Shown here piece after piece: positions 1 to 9,479 of a stretch of DNA of 64,000 bases. Both the position numbers and the translations under genes were made by a program. The notes below the pieces were generated by a model. It made no database searches. It was not told the origin of the DNA and was given only the letters and a program-made list of their open reading frames with translations. The DNA comes from Crambe crambe (Eukaryota > Porifera > Demospongiae > Poecilosclerida > Crambeidae). The DNA lies in the NCBI GenBank assembly GCA_963924555.1, contig OZ004582.1:868001-932000 (forward strand). Reading direction: 5' to 3'. Position 1 is the first letter of the stretch, and each line of letters begins with the position of its first letter.

Positions 1-205
1 TGCAGTGAAGACCATGAATGCAAGCTTTCGGAATGAAATTGAGCAAACTGGAAGAAATCGAATTCTTTTCAGTGCTTTCCTTCTTCCCAGTGTACACCTC
101 CAACAGGGAGAAAAAGCATCTCATGTACATTTGTCCCTGCATACACATAGAAGAATGAACTCTATACATAGCTAAAACCATAAAAGAGAGGAAAAAAAGA
201 CCAGG

Positions 206-432
206 AACAAGTAAGGGAAAAATCATTTCCTGAAATGAAAAAAGATGTAGGGATGACCACTGCTCAAACAAGAAGGATGGAAATCTTTGTTCTGTATATC
301 CAGCTACATATACGTACATTACTACACTATAATCTGAAGCTACCTGACGTATATGTAGGGTAGTCTATCTTACTTTTTTGAGCAGTGGTCATCCCTACAT
401 CTTTTTTTCATTTCAGGAAATGATTTATTTAG
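206..432. repeat. Dispersed repeat arranged as an inverted repeat
   Basis: A ~49-bp arm at 220-268 (containing gatgtagggatgaccactgc) recurs as its reverse complement at about 376-425 with one small indel. A third, direct copy including upstream bases lies at 46157-46225. The sequence between the arms is non-coding. This looks like a MITE-type or palindromic dispersed element; the family is unknown. Confidence 0.7.
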
Positions 433-568
433 TAAAACTTGCAACAGAGTTTTGGACTTTTGTAGCCAGTGGTTAACCAAACTCTGGCTACATCAATGAA
501 AATGTGGTAACCTGTGATAACATTGTAGTAGGATGCTAAAAAAATTTGTTGCAAGTCTTATTAAATCA
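421..568. mobile_element. Small hairpin (MITE-like) element
   Basis: Arms 421-448 and 545-568 are imperfect inverted repeats sharing acttgcaaca. Inside is a second perfect inverted repeat (tgtagccag at 463 and ctggctaca at 484). There is no coding capacity. It abuts the preceding inverted repeat, so both may belong to one composite element. Confidence 0.5.
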
Positions 569-877
569 ACTGTATTATAATAATGATCTATAAGTTGTTT
601 CAATGTAAACTTACATCACTAAAGAGTAAATTCCTGCGGTTGAATATTGTAGTTGTGGCTTCCTCTGCTTACTCTTTGACGCAGATTTGCGGCAACCGAG
701 TTATGATAGCGCACGCACTTGGCGCTACCGCCCATAATCAGTTAATATCTTATTTGCTAATGGTGCCCGCATATACTACTTGCACCAACACATAGGCGAG
801 TGTATCTGGGGGTGTCTAGAATCGGTGGAACGGGAATGGTGGAATGGAACACTGGACTGGAACAAAAGTACTCGAAT

Positions 878-897
878 ATTATGCGCATGCGCATAAT
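878..897. promoter_or_regulatory. NRF1-type palindrome
   Basis: The 20-bp perfect palindrome is centred on tgcgcatgcgca (882-893), which matches the known vertebrate NRF1 consensus YGCGCATGCGCR. It lies about 150 bp upstream of the ATG at 1034, a typical NRF1 promoter position. Function is inferred from motif and position only. The same core occurs inside a MITE at 59981. Confidence 0.5.
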
Positions 898-1033
898 GTT
901 CTTTTCACCTAGCTCGTGCATGCTTTGTTCGTTTCAAGACTGATCAGGTACGTGTGAATATCTCTCTCGATCAGACTAAGTTAAATTTGGGCATAGATTA
1001 ACCTAAACTGTGGCTAAAAGCCTTGTGTCGGCT

Positions 1034-1650
1034 ATGATGTCGGGTACCTTTAGTAGCCCCATAGTTGTGGATGCGGCTTCTCCAGTAAAAGTCCTCTATG
1101 GAGAGCAGTACAGGTTAGTTGGTAAAGAGCTTGCTACTAGTTGTGTATAGTACAATTAGGTAGCAATGTTATGGTTATCTAACTAATCATAGATATGGCT
1201 AGACTATCTTACCAGACCCATGCATCAGCCAGATATGTCCAATATAATGCTTTTTTATATTTAGAAGAATAGTGAAAAATTTATCATCAGAAATCCTCGG
1301 GGAACTATTGCTAATGTTGTTGTAACTGGATTCCCTTCAGCAGTGACCTTGTGAAGAAAGATGACATGTGGAAAGTTCTTGTTTCTTCCTATAGCTATGA
1401 TCTAGATGCTGGTCATATGCTCTTATCTATTTTTTATAAATACACTACCTATAGACATCCTGCGCTCTTTTCTCAGTCGGATGAACTTTATTCGATGGAA
1501 ATCCGTCCAGTAGAAGCCGAGATATGCAACATTTTCAAAGTAAGTCAAAGGTCGCATGGCAAAAAGTGCTCACCAATCTTTTGCTCATATCTAAGGATCT
1601 ACTGGATGGATTTTCTTCAAACAAAATTTATATGGAAGAGTAAGGAAGTA
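1034..1650 (+). pseudogene. Broken spliced gene, unknown function
   Basis: The reading starts at the ATG at 1034 (MMSGTFSSPIVVDAAS...) and runs to a plausible donor near 1112. A T-rich stretch ending at an acceptor near 1264 leads into a piece reading RIVKNLSSEILGELL, which hits a stop at about 1321. A better-preserved piece follows (1342-1550: KDDMWKVLVSSYSYDLDAG, then MEIRPVEAEICNIFK). A frame change then gives WQKVLTNLLLISKDLLDGF up to about 1650. The helical Leu/Trp pattern vaguely resembles a death-type fold but I do not recognise the family. The in-frame stop and frame changes suggest a pseudogene, although unrecognised short introns could explain part of this. The NRF1-type site upstream fits a host promoter. 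Confidence 0.35.
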
Positions 1651-1883
1651 AGTATATAACTAAGGGTATAATAGGGTTAAATAATTTTTTTAAAAATCAT
1701 GTGTGCTTTCAGTGCTGTACGCTTCTGTGTTTCAGATTTCATGGGCTACACTAATCCATAGTCAAGAATATACCAAGACAACTGGATAATGATCACCTCA
1801 TGTCTTCGGATGGCAGTCGGGTATGTAGCTATTCATGTAGTGTGCTCTAATTTCATTATGTAATAATTTCAACAGCAACTGAG

Positions 1884-1936
1884 GTTGGCTGGTATTCTCA
1901 CTCGTGCCTGCGGCACTCGTGTGAATACTAGCCAAC
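1884..1936. repeat. Perfectly placed hairpin
   Basis: Arms of 25 bp (1884-1908 and 1912-1936) pair with four mismatches around a 3-base loop. The hairpin lies directly upstream of the truncated reverse transcriptase at 1961. It may be a small inverted-repeat insertion at the broken edge of the retroelement. Confidence 0.55.
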
Positions 1937-1960
1937 AGACTCGTGAGCAATGAAAGTTGA

Positions 1961-2395
1961 TCCTTACCCATTACCCAGTTATTTGCCAAGTTGGCAGGAG
2001 GTAAACAATTCTCAAAACTGGATATGTCACAAGCATACTTGCAGTTACCATTAGAGGAAGACTCAAAGGAGTTTGTAACCATCAGTACCCATAAGGGGTT
2101 ATTTCAGTTTAATAGACTACCCTTTGGGGTGTCTGCAGCACCCTCGATATTCCAAAGGTGCATGGAAAATCTCTTACTAGGTTGTAATGGTGTCAGTGTA
2201 TATCTAGATGATATCCTGGTAACGGGGAACACTCCTGAAGAACACCTATGGCCTCTACTGGGTTGAGATTAAAAATTTGGGACACAGGATAGACCAGAAG
2301 GGGGTACATCCAACCAAAGATAAGATTAAAGCCATAAAAGAGGCTCCGAAACCCAAAAATGTATCAGAATTAAGATATCATAAATTATTATGGTC
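1961..2395 (+). pseudogene. Reverse transcriptase fragment (Ty3/gypsy)
   Basis: The frame shows KLDMSQAYLQL, then FNRLPFGVSAAPSIFQR and the catalytic box VYLDDILV, the diagnostic palm motifs of Ty3/gypsy RT. The thumb follows in another frame (GHRIDQKGVHPTKDKIKAI, then APKPKNVSEL). A short deletion after the YLDD box removes part of the palm-thumb link. The N-terminal fingers are missing upstream of 1961. Inactive as it stands. Confidence 0.85.
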
Positions 2396-2400
2396 GATTC

Positions 2401-2880
2401 ATGGCCAACTTATCAACACAATTATCTCCCCTTTCTCCTTATGGGTTGGGAGTAGTGTTATCACACTGTATGGAAGATGGTCAAGAGCGACCGATCGCTT
2501 ATGCGTCCCGGACTTTGACCCCAGCCGAAAAGAAATATTCCCAATTAGAACGGGAAGGATTGGCCATAATCTTTGGGGTAAAAAAGTTTCATAATTACCT
2601 CTATGGAAGAAAGTTTATCATTGAGTCCGACCATCAGCCACTGTACCAGTATTCTATTCGATACAAAGCGGGCAAGAAATTGGGTAATGCAGATGCCCTG
2701 AGTAGGCTCCCAAGACCGGTCACCACAAAAACTGATCAAGTTCCAAGTATCGACAACCATAATTTCAGCCAACATCCGGAGTTGGACGAGAGAGGATCCT
2801 ACAAGTACAACGATACTTATCAACAGGATGGCCGGAGAGTAGTCTGGGAGACAAATTCAAACCATATCGGAAGAGGAAAA
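2401..2880 (+). pseudogene. RNase H and tether fragment (Ty3/gypsy)
   Basis: The reading YGLGVVLSH, then PIAYASRTLTPAEKKYSQLE, then ESDHQPL, then NADALSRLP is the standard Ty3/gypsy RNase H with its tether. The first catalytic Asp, expected just before SPYGLG, is lost in a deletion at about 2425. The glutamate (QLE) and the SDH aspartate remain. The frame then runs without recognisable domains to 2889. Confidence 0.8.
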
Positions 2881-2885
2881 GAGAA

Positions 2886-3766
2886 TTGAGTGCACTTGAT
2901 GGATATATATTGTGGGTGATCGTGCCACCACAAGGAAGGAAGTTGGTTCTCCAAGAACTACATGATACACATCTGGGAGCCAACAAGATGAAAGCCCTGG
3001 CCAGATCGTATATCTGGTGGCCAAAGATGGATGAGGAGATTGAACAGCTGGTAAAAACGTGTGATAGTTGTCAGTAGGTTGCACCTTGACTACGTGGGAC
3101 CATTTATGGGACAATCCTAGTCGACGCTCACTCAAAGTGGTTGGATGCAATCATGATGAAGTCTATTACAGCTGGAAAAACCATTGAACAACTCCGACGA
3201 GTTTTTGCCACACATGGATTGCCAAGGAAAATCGTAACGGACAATGGACCGTCTTTCGCCAGTGAGGAATTCAGACAGTTCACAAGAGCCAATGGAATAA
3301 AACATATCTTCTCAGCTCCATATCACCCGTCCTCGAATGGATTGGCTGAGAGGGGAGTTCAGACGATAAAACAAGGTCTTCGACAAATGAGAAGTATAGG
3401 ATAATTCCACATGCAACAACCGGAATTGCGCCGCCAGAGTTACTGATGGGACGTAAATTGAGATCAAGGCTGGACTTACTCTACCCTGAATTTGCTGAGA
3501 GAGTGATCGATAATCAGTACAAACAGAAGGAACACCATGACAATTCCAAACCTGGTAGGAAATTCTTCAAGGGAGATACTGTCTATGTCACTGACTTTAC
3601 TGCCTCTAGTGATAAATGGAGTCCTGGAGTGATACAGGATGTCCGTGGTCCACTTTCATATGAAGTTAAACTTACCAATGGAACAAGTGTTTGCCATCAT
3701 GTTCCCAAACTGGGCTTATACCGCAGCCACACCCAGTCAAACAGCGACCGTACTAATGGTACTTAA
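2886..3766 (+). pseudogene. Integrase fragments (Ty3/gypsy)
   Basis: The zinc-binding part shows HLGANKMKALARSYIWWPKM and a terminal CDSCQ (H2C2 type). The core shows DAHSKWLDA (first Asp), IVTDNGPSFAS (second Asp) and YHPSSNGLAERGVQ (catalytic Glu), so the DDE triad can be read. The C-terminal part (3446-3766) reads MGRKLRSRLDLLYP and later KGDTVYVTDF. A deletion near 3077-3110 and a frame break near 3404 separate the pieces. This is the best preserved part of the relic. Confidence 0.8.
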
Positions 3767-3800
3767 GATCACAGGCCAACTAACTTATTGCTTGAAAATA

Positions 3801-5130
3801 TAGTCCAGTAGAAATTTCTGAACCTAGAAATGTCTTTTCCTTATATGGGGTCCTAAAATAAATTCAGCTTGTAATTTTCGTGGTTGTGGACGCTTACCTG
3901 AGCACAAAATTATATCAATTCAGATATACATCCTCAGTCACTCTTCCTCCATCTACATCAAATTCATCCTCATCTCCCTCCTCTTCAGTAACATCAATAT
4001 TGGCATCCTCTTCATGATCCCATTCCTGTCTGATTCCTCCATTACATCTTGTTTCTTGGTGAAAGGATTGTGGCAACAATCCTCTCCTGCACAATTGCAG
4101 TAAGATGTGCATGCCAGGTGCTCTTTCTTACAGCTACATGTCATCCTTGATTTCCTGATATTGCTTGACTCGGCAGGTGGGGCTTGCTGGTTTGCTGCTT
4201 TCCACAACATTACTCGTAGATGGTTTCATAGCATTAGGTTCCCAGATGTTGGCGGAAGAGCCGTTGTAAAGAGCAGTGAAGAATGGTTTCACTGTCTCCA
4301 TTAGCTCAACCTGTGTTGCACTCACCTCTCCCACAATATCAGGAAAGTTCCCAGAGAACAAGGTATTAAGTGCTCTAGCTTTGCCATTGCTGTATGGGTA
4401 TGAGGTGTGAGGGCATGCATACATAACAGCGTGGCCCTAGTTCAGAGCAGGTTGCATTAATGTCCAATACTGTCCCATCCCAGCGCTCCATCTGGACCTT
4501 GCATTCCAGCTTTTGCTCTGTACACCCAGTATACTAACAGGACAAACACATCTGTGTCATCACTAAGCACAGAAATTACATTCTTTACATAATTTGCTGC
4601 TGCTAGGACATAGCAGATGATGCCTCATCATGATCAAATGCACTATATGGTTTCCATTGTCACATTCTCTGCTACACTGAAGGTAGACAGCACACTTGCC
4701 TTGTTGTTCTTGCTTTTAAGGATTGCATCTCTTTTGGCCAGCACGTCGCATTCCTTGGCAGACACACCCTGAAGACAATGATTTTCTCAGCATTAGACCA
4801 AGACGTTTGACTAGGTCAGACTTGTTGCTTTTTCGTAGACAACCAAGTGATGAAGGAGGCTGGCAATTGTGCTCATTAAATTTTAATGACCATGACCTGA
4901 CCTTCACTTTGCCAGAAATGAATTCTGCATGACCAATAGTTCAAAAGCAAAAATTTCAAGTTAAGCGTCCACAATCACAAAAATTACAGGAGTTGCCCAA
5001 GGTTGCCACGTGGGCAACCAAGCTGAATTTGTTCTAGGATCCCATATGAGTACAAATCAACCAAAAAAATACATAGGAAAGGACATTTCTAGGTTCATGT
5101 ATTAGCTCTATAGGAGTGTCGACTGGACTA
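3801..5130. mobile_element. DNA element with long imperfect terminal inverted repeats
   Basis: The outer ends tagtccagt (3801) and actggacta (5122-5130) are inverted. The inverted similarity continues inward through the acctagaaatgtc block and as far as a ~28-bp block containing gtggacgctta (about 3871-3898), whose partner begins at 4962 (taagcgtccacaa). The right arm also carries an extra short palindrome around 4995-5020 (ggttgccacgtgggcaacc). The decayed minus-strand gene inside runs between the arms. Superfamily unassigned; no clear target duplication seen. Confidence 0.65.
3915..4612 (-). pseudogene. Transposon-encoded Cys-rich protein, decayed
   Basis: Reading the minus strand from 4612: VISVLSDDTDVFVLLVYW (an acidic D-D-x-D box followed by a hydrophobic strand), then VQMERWDGTVLDINAT in another frame. 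Next comes VKPFFTALYNGSSANIW (4424-4134), then MLWKAANQQAPP followed by the cysteine cluster CSCKKEHLACTSYCNCAGE and CCHNPFTKK (about 4125-4035). From memory this order matches a repetitive protein family of cnidarians and sponges whose tail has a CXC/CRC-like cysteine cluster. The fragment at 55255-55860 looks like the N-terminal part of the same family. Frame changes and stops make this copy inactive. Confidence 0.5.
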
Positions 5131-5199
5131 ATACTGGAAAGCAAGTGAGCTTAGAAACTGGTTACTTTATTACTCACTCCCTTTACTTGAAAAGGTTTT

Positions 5200-5415
5200 G
5201 GCACCTCTTTACTTTCATCACTACTCTTTATTTGTGTGTGCTATTCACATCCTTCTACAATCAAAAGTTTCGGAGGTTCAGGTGAAAGCTGCCGAGATAA
5301 TGCTTAGCGATTTCTATAGTTTGCTTTCAGAATTGTATGGAACAAACAGTTGCACACTCTTTAATACATCTTACATATTACAGAGTTTGCAGGTTGCTTG
5401 TCACATTGCAAAATG
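5200..5415 (+). pseudogene. Possible transposase tail (DUF4218-like)
   Basis: An open stretch contains VKAAEIMLSDFYSLLSELYG followed by TNSCTL. The pattern (helical segment, LYG, then a polar strand) resembles the conserved block near the C-terminus of CACTA/DUF4218-type transposon proteins. It is only one block, so assignment is tentative. The surroundings hold other transposon debris. Confidence 0.25.
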
Positions 5416-5728
5416 CTAATACAAAAGTTATGACAACTAAATCAGCAATGTAGTAAAGCTGAATAGAAAGGTATCTTCAGGGCATTTCCATGTAAATTTA
5501 CCATCATGTGACTGTTATGCATCAGCCAGATTTGAAAAAAAAAATAGCCAGGTATTGTGTACAAGTCTGTGTAGCTAATGGCCAGATGACTCCCCATCAC
5601 TACCCTTGGCCACAGCCTCCCTATCAACAAGAATGGGCAGGTGTGAGTCAGAATACTCTACAAGACTGTGGTAACAGCCCTATTCTCATTAGTCCATCAA
5701 AGGTACAGTTGGAGATTCTGATCATGAC
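5416..5728. other. Non-coding stretch
   Basis: Nothing recognisable. The open frame at 5508-5738 has no motif and no splice support. Confidence 0.4.
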
Positions 5729-5867
5729 TCAAGTGTAACTCTTTGTAGCTGCCTTCACACAAAGGTGACAAATACAATACACATCTATAACTTTTGGTTG
5801 CTCTGATTTTAGCTTTGCTATTACTCCACCTCTTGCCCCTTTCATTGTATTGCATGTATCAGAAGTA
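5729..5867 (-). pseudogene. hAT-like transposase core fragment
   Basis: The minus strand reads SDTCNTMKGARGGVIAKL, then PKVIDVYCICHLCVKAATK, and stops. This matches the known hAT/DUF4371-type block in which an aspartate followed by N-T-M-K-G precedes a C-x-C-H block. Only about 45 residues remain. The RING-like exon lies directly upstream on the same strand, so both may be parts of one gene. Confidence 0.5.
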
Positions 5868-5931
5868 CATTACTGAAAGGAAGTTGTACGTTTCCAGAAT
5901 GGTAAGAAGTTTAACTTGATTACCTTTCTCA

Positions 5932-6165
5932 TTAGATTCGTATTATCAGGACTGTTAATCCCTTCACCTCGACACATGTTGGATTGTTCACTCTGCAGAG
6001 TGGGCAGAAGTTATTTGCCTGTGTTGCCCTTTCAAAGCAGGATTTGCAGCCAGTTGCAACATGAAACCAAAAACAGGTAGTTCAGGAACCTCCTTACATA
6101 TCTGGCAATCCATCAAGTGAAGGAGTATTTAGCTTTTCTTTCACACAAGAAATATCACTAGCCAT
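5932..6165 (-). pseudogene. RING-finger-like exon with a frame break
   Basis: From an ATG at 6165 the minus strand reads MASDISCVKEKLNTPSLDG. A one-base frame change then gives DCQICKEVPELPVFGF, and a second change gives HVATGCKSCFERATQANNF and CPLCR. Together these form the C-x2-C ... H-x4-C-x2-C ... C-P-x-C spacing of a C3HC4 RING. The two frame changes and a stop at 5932 mark it as decayed. A RING next to an hAT-like core on the same strand is unusual, but continuity between them is not proven. Confidence 0.5.
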
Positions 6166-6943
6166 CTGAAAAGGAAAGCCTGCTTAAATTAATGCACACC
6201 TTAGTGTTAGATCATTAGTTTCTCATCAGGAAAAATTTCAACCAAGTAGCCTTGTTATGTAAGGTTTGAGGGCTAAAACTCAAATGACAACCGTTAGCTA
6301 CATTCCTGAAAAATTTCCTGCATTACCAGAAAAAAAATGAAGTAGCAGATCCTGGAGGGACCCTGCACCCATTTCTGAATTTTTGTTTGAGCCCAAGTGC
6401 CCTATCCAATTTTAAAACAATGTCATTAACATTAAGTTTATACATATACATGGAGCAATATCAAACCATATTCATAGGGGGAGGGATATGGTTGCTTTTG
6501 AAGAATTCTAGTATGCACGGAAGCTATGATTTCAACTCAAGCACTCTTGGTAAGCTGTCCTGTTTCTATTGCTTTCATTATTAAACAGCAGGCTTAACAC
6601 CTAACACCTCCCTCCCTCCCTTTCTGGCTGGCTAGTCTACTGACCAAGCCATAGTAATATTACTTACAGCTGCCAGCTGTTGAAGCAATGCAGCAGTCTA
6701 CTCACCTTTACCTGTTCCAGGTATGTTACCGATGATAGAACGTTGGTTCACCACCATTTTATGATCTGATTCGGTTAAATTATATTTTTGGTTTAAATTT
6801 TCAGACTACAAGGGAGGTTTTAAGTATTATGTTATATAAGTTTAAGTATTAAGTTTAGTTATATACATGGCAGTAGGCCCTTAAATAGAAGGTGAATGGG
6901 TCATGTTAAATAAAATAATGTGAATTCCACACCCAATTAACTA
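6166..6943. other. Non-coding stretch
   Basis: AT-rich sequence without recognisable coding or repeat structure. The open frame at 6387-6584 lacks motifs. Confidence 0.4.
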
Positions 6944-7035
6944 CAGTGGAACTCTATAAGTGGACATGTTGAGACCTCTGGAATTGTCCTTAATACCATA
7001 TCAATGGAGATCAATAATGTATAGAGGTTTCACTG
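6944..7035. mobile_element. pogo-like MITE (92 bp)
   Basis: The ends cagtggaactctata and, reversed, cagtgaaacctctata are near-identical terminal inverted repeats. They match the CAGT...CCTCTATA ends known from pogo/Tigger elements. A TA dinucleotide flanks both ends (6942-6943 and 7036-7037), as expected for Tc1/mariner-pogo insertion. Confidence 0.8.
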
Positions 7036-7625
7036 TATGTATAGAAGTGCAAACTAGTAACTACAATTCAAGGGTGGCAGTTGCCTGTATAACCAATACT
7101 GATGAAATTCTAAATAAAGCCCACAGAACTATGGAGTAAATAAGTGAAATGTCACGGAATGAATTCATTGTCAAAAGATGATGGTAGCCTCATCCTCCTG
7201 GATTCAGACAGAAGTGGAATTACAGCTCCCTGCAGCATTCTAGCTTGATACGTTATACTAAAGATATTATTGAGCTATTCCCCTTGCCCAGTTCTTTACA
7301 TACTACAAAATGTCTAGGCTGGCTATATGTAGTTACAACTAGGGAGCTTTGTCTTTTTATTATTATCAGTGGTCAGGGGGAAAACTGCCAAATTAAAAAT
7401 CCTGCACATTTTCCTGCTATAGAGTCTATCATGTGAAGGTGAACTGGATGGCTACAGTCAATTTGCTGCATGGTCTGGTCTGCATGCATAGACTATCAAA
7501 CCACTCTTTAGAGTAGGTGTGGTCATTCTACCTTTACCCACACCAATAGTGATTGACAAAGAAGAGTACAATTAAATTTGCTATTTAGAACACTGTTTAC
7601 ATCTTGGATCTTGCTCTTTTTGCAG

Positions 7626-7901
7626 GGTTCAGTTGAACAAGCAGCTTCTTCAGTTGGCATGAATTCTCCTTGTATATTAATGACGAACTTTGATGCTGGA
7701 AAGTACCAATTTTTCATAATAGCTGAAAAACAAGTTATATGTGAAAGTCATAGCTTAAGTTTGGCTTTGGTGGACATGATAGCCACCTATGTCTTACCCA
7801 GATACTTTATACCCATATTGCTCTTTATTCAGCATCATGTTTTAGATATCAAAGATGACCAAAATATTGTTAACATTTTGTTTAGTGCAATAGAGGAATA
7901 G
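7626..7901 (+). pseudogene. Transposon-associated open frame, unknown function
   Basis: The frame reads SVEQAASSVGMNSPCIL, then YQFFIIAEKQVICESHSLS, then LLFIQHHVLDIKDDQN, ending at 7901. A KYFVIAEKK-like strand followed by a helical tail with FIQHH resembles a repeated open frame I associate with sponge and cnidarian transposons. There are no catalytic motifs. An acceptor-like tttttgcag lies just upstream at 7616-7625, so it may be a terminal exon. Confidence 0.3.
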
Positions 7902-7929
7902 CCTCATATAATATTATACAGAATGTGGA

Positions 7930-8045
7930 ATGTTTACACTCTAATAAGTGTGATAGCACACTTCAAAATATGCACAATTATCAATGATTACACTCTAATA
8001 AGTGTTACAGTACACTTTAAAGCATGTAATAGTTGTGTGTACTAT
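7930..8045. repeat. Two-copy imperfect tandem repeat
   Basis: A ~55-bp unit beginning tacactctaataagtgt occurs at about 7934 and 7988. Each copy carries the short palindromic core acactctaataagtgt. Confidence 0.6.
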
Positions 8046-8102
8046 ATTACACACCCAAATGTGTAAAACTTAAACAGTAATGTACACACAAGTTTTAACA
8101 GT

Positions 8103-8400
8103 GTAGTCGGCTATTATAGGAAGTTCATTCCGAACTTTTCTACGTTAGCAGCACCACTCTCTGACCTTACTGGAAAGAAGATCCCAGACAAGCTGAATTG
8201 GACAATTATTCAGCAGGAGTCATTTGAGAATCTCAAGAAGGCTTTGATTTCCGACTCTGTTTTGATGACACCAGACCCCCCACAAGGAGTTCACTCTACA
8301 GACAGATGCATCTATTCACGAAAGCTATTGGACGGGGAGACACGTTACTCCATCACAGAGTTGGAATGTTTGGATTCTGTACTGTCACTCAACAACTCTT
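8103..8400 (+). pseudogene. Ty3/gypsy RT thumb/RNase H fragment
   Basis: The frame reads VVGYYRKFIPNFSTLAAPL, then SDLTGKKIPDKLNWT, then FENLKKALISDSVLMTPD, and finally SRKLLDGETRYSITELE. This is the link between RT and RNase H. A deletion removes the segment holding the first RNase H aspartate. A fragment about 100 residues long, abutting Helitron-type sequence at about 8405. Confidence 0.8.
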
Positions 8401-8409
8401 GAGAGCAAC

Positions 8410-8830
8410 AGGATCTATCACAGGAACAAGTGGATCCCTACAATGCTAACCCATCACGTTTGTTTGTTCCAACTGCTCCCCAAAGGATGACAGAGATGAG
8501 ACTGTCCGTCAATTTATGCGTGAACACCAGAGTAGTCAGGCACCTCTACCTTTAGCTTGGCCTACTACGACTGGAACACCAGTCAGTGAGTTCATAAGTG
8601 AAGGCTACATGACCTGTGCATTCTCCCAACTGGCACTGCTGATTTCTTATCACCATGTGTGAACACAGTCACTGTTGGCAACTTCTTGATGATGTATAAA
8701 GACAGGTGGTTCTCTAAGCATCCTCGCTTCCGTTACTTTGCCCTCAATACTGAAATGCGTTGGCGTGCTCTCCAGACAGGACGTGTGTACATTCACCAAC
8801 ATCCAGACTGTGGAGTGATGGCTAGGATTG
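8410..8830 (+). pseudogene. Helitron N-terminal (helicase-like) fragment
   Basis: Split frames read DPYNANPSRLFVPTAPQ, then DETVRQFMREHQSSQAPLPL, then VSEFISEGYMTC, then VNTVTVGNFLMMYKDRWFS and HPRFRYFALNTEMRWRALQ. The last block is typical of the Helitron_like_N region of animal Helitrons. Frame changes at about 8500 and 8620 and loss of the Rep HUH motifs and helicase show a relic. A related upstream domain may be present at 45640-45918. Confidence 0.65.
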
Positions 8831-8989
8831 CCTTCAACTGTCCCAGTTGTACAGAAATCTATCCCAGGATACCACTAGCTATGCCCTTCTATGAATATGG
8901 GATAAGCCTGCAGAGCCCATGCCTGAGTACATAGCTACATAGGGGGGATGGCCTGCTGAGATCCCATGCCTAAGCAGGATGGGAGCAGC

Positions 8990-9465
8990 CACGGTGGGCT
9001 ACAGGCTAGGAACTAGGAACTATAGGGACTGGCCACTTGGCTGCAGGGCAACAAGTCCTACATCCTACATGTTCTGGGATGACCCAGGAACTGTAGGGAC
9101 ATCCCAGGATGGACCGGCCATAGCTGCAGGGCAACAAGTCCTACGTCCTACATGTCCTGGAACTATAGGGACATCCCAGGATGGACCAGCCACTTAGCTG
9201 CAGGGCAACAAGTCCTACGTCCTACATGTCCTGGGATGACCCAGGGACTATGGACCGGCCACTTAGCTGCAGGGCAACAGGTCCTACATGTCCTGGGAAC
9301 TAGAGACATCCTGGGATGGACCAGCCACTTAAATGCAGGGCAAGTCCACGTGTCCTGGGATGACCTAGGAAATATAGGGACATCCCAGGATGGACCCAGG
9401 GCAACGTCCTACATGTCCTGGGATGACCTAGGAACTAGGCCACTTAGATGCAGGGCAAGTCCTAT
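8990..9465. repeat. Minisatellite, 66-83 bp variable unit
   Basis: The core ctgcagggcaa starts at 9041, 9124, 9198 and 9267, with degenerate cores near 9333, 9395 and 9446. Between cores the block containing tcctacatgtcctgggatga recurs. Unit length shrinks along the array. Open frames here are by-products of the repeat. Confidence 0.85.
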
Positions 9466-9479
9466 AATCGATGTTCTAC

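Larger units (their letters stand above)
1961..3766 (+). mobile_element. Ty3/gypsy-like retrotransposon, internally deleted relic
   Basis: Pol domains appear in the usual Ty3/gypsy order: RT, RNase H, H2C2 zinc finger, integrase core, C-terminal module. All are on the plus strand. No gag, protease or LTR is visible, frames change several times, and pieces are missing at the RT-RNase H boundary and between the zinc finger and the integrase core. It is of the type often annotated as K02A2.6-like in animal genomes (from memory). A non-functional remnant. Confidence 0.85.

Noticed and set aside
583..795. 70-codon open frame
   Set aside because: No motif, no splice support and low-complexity surroundings; probably chance.
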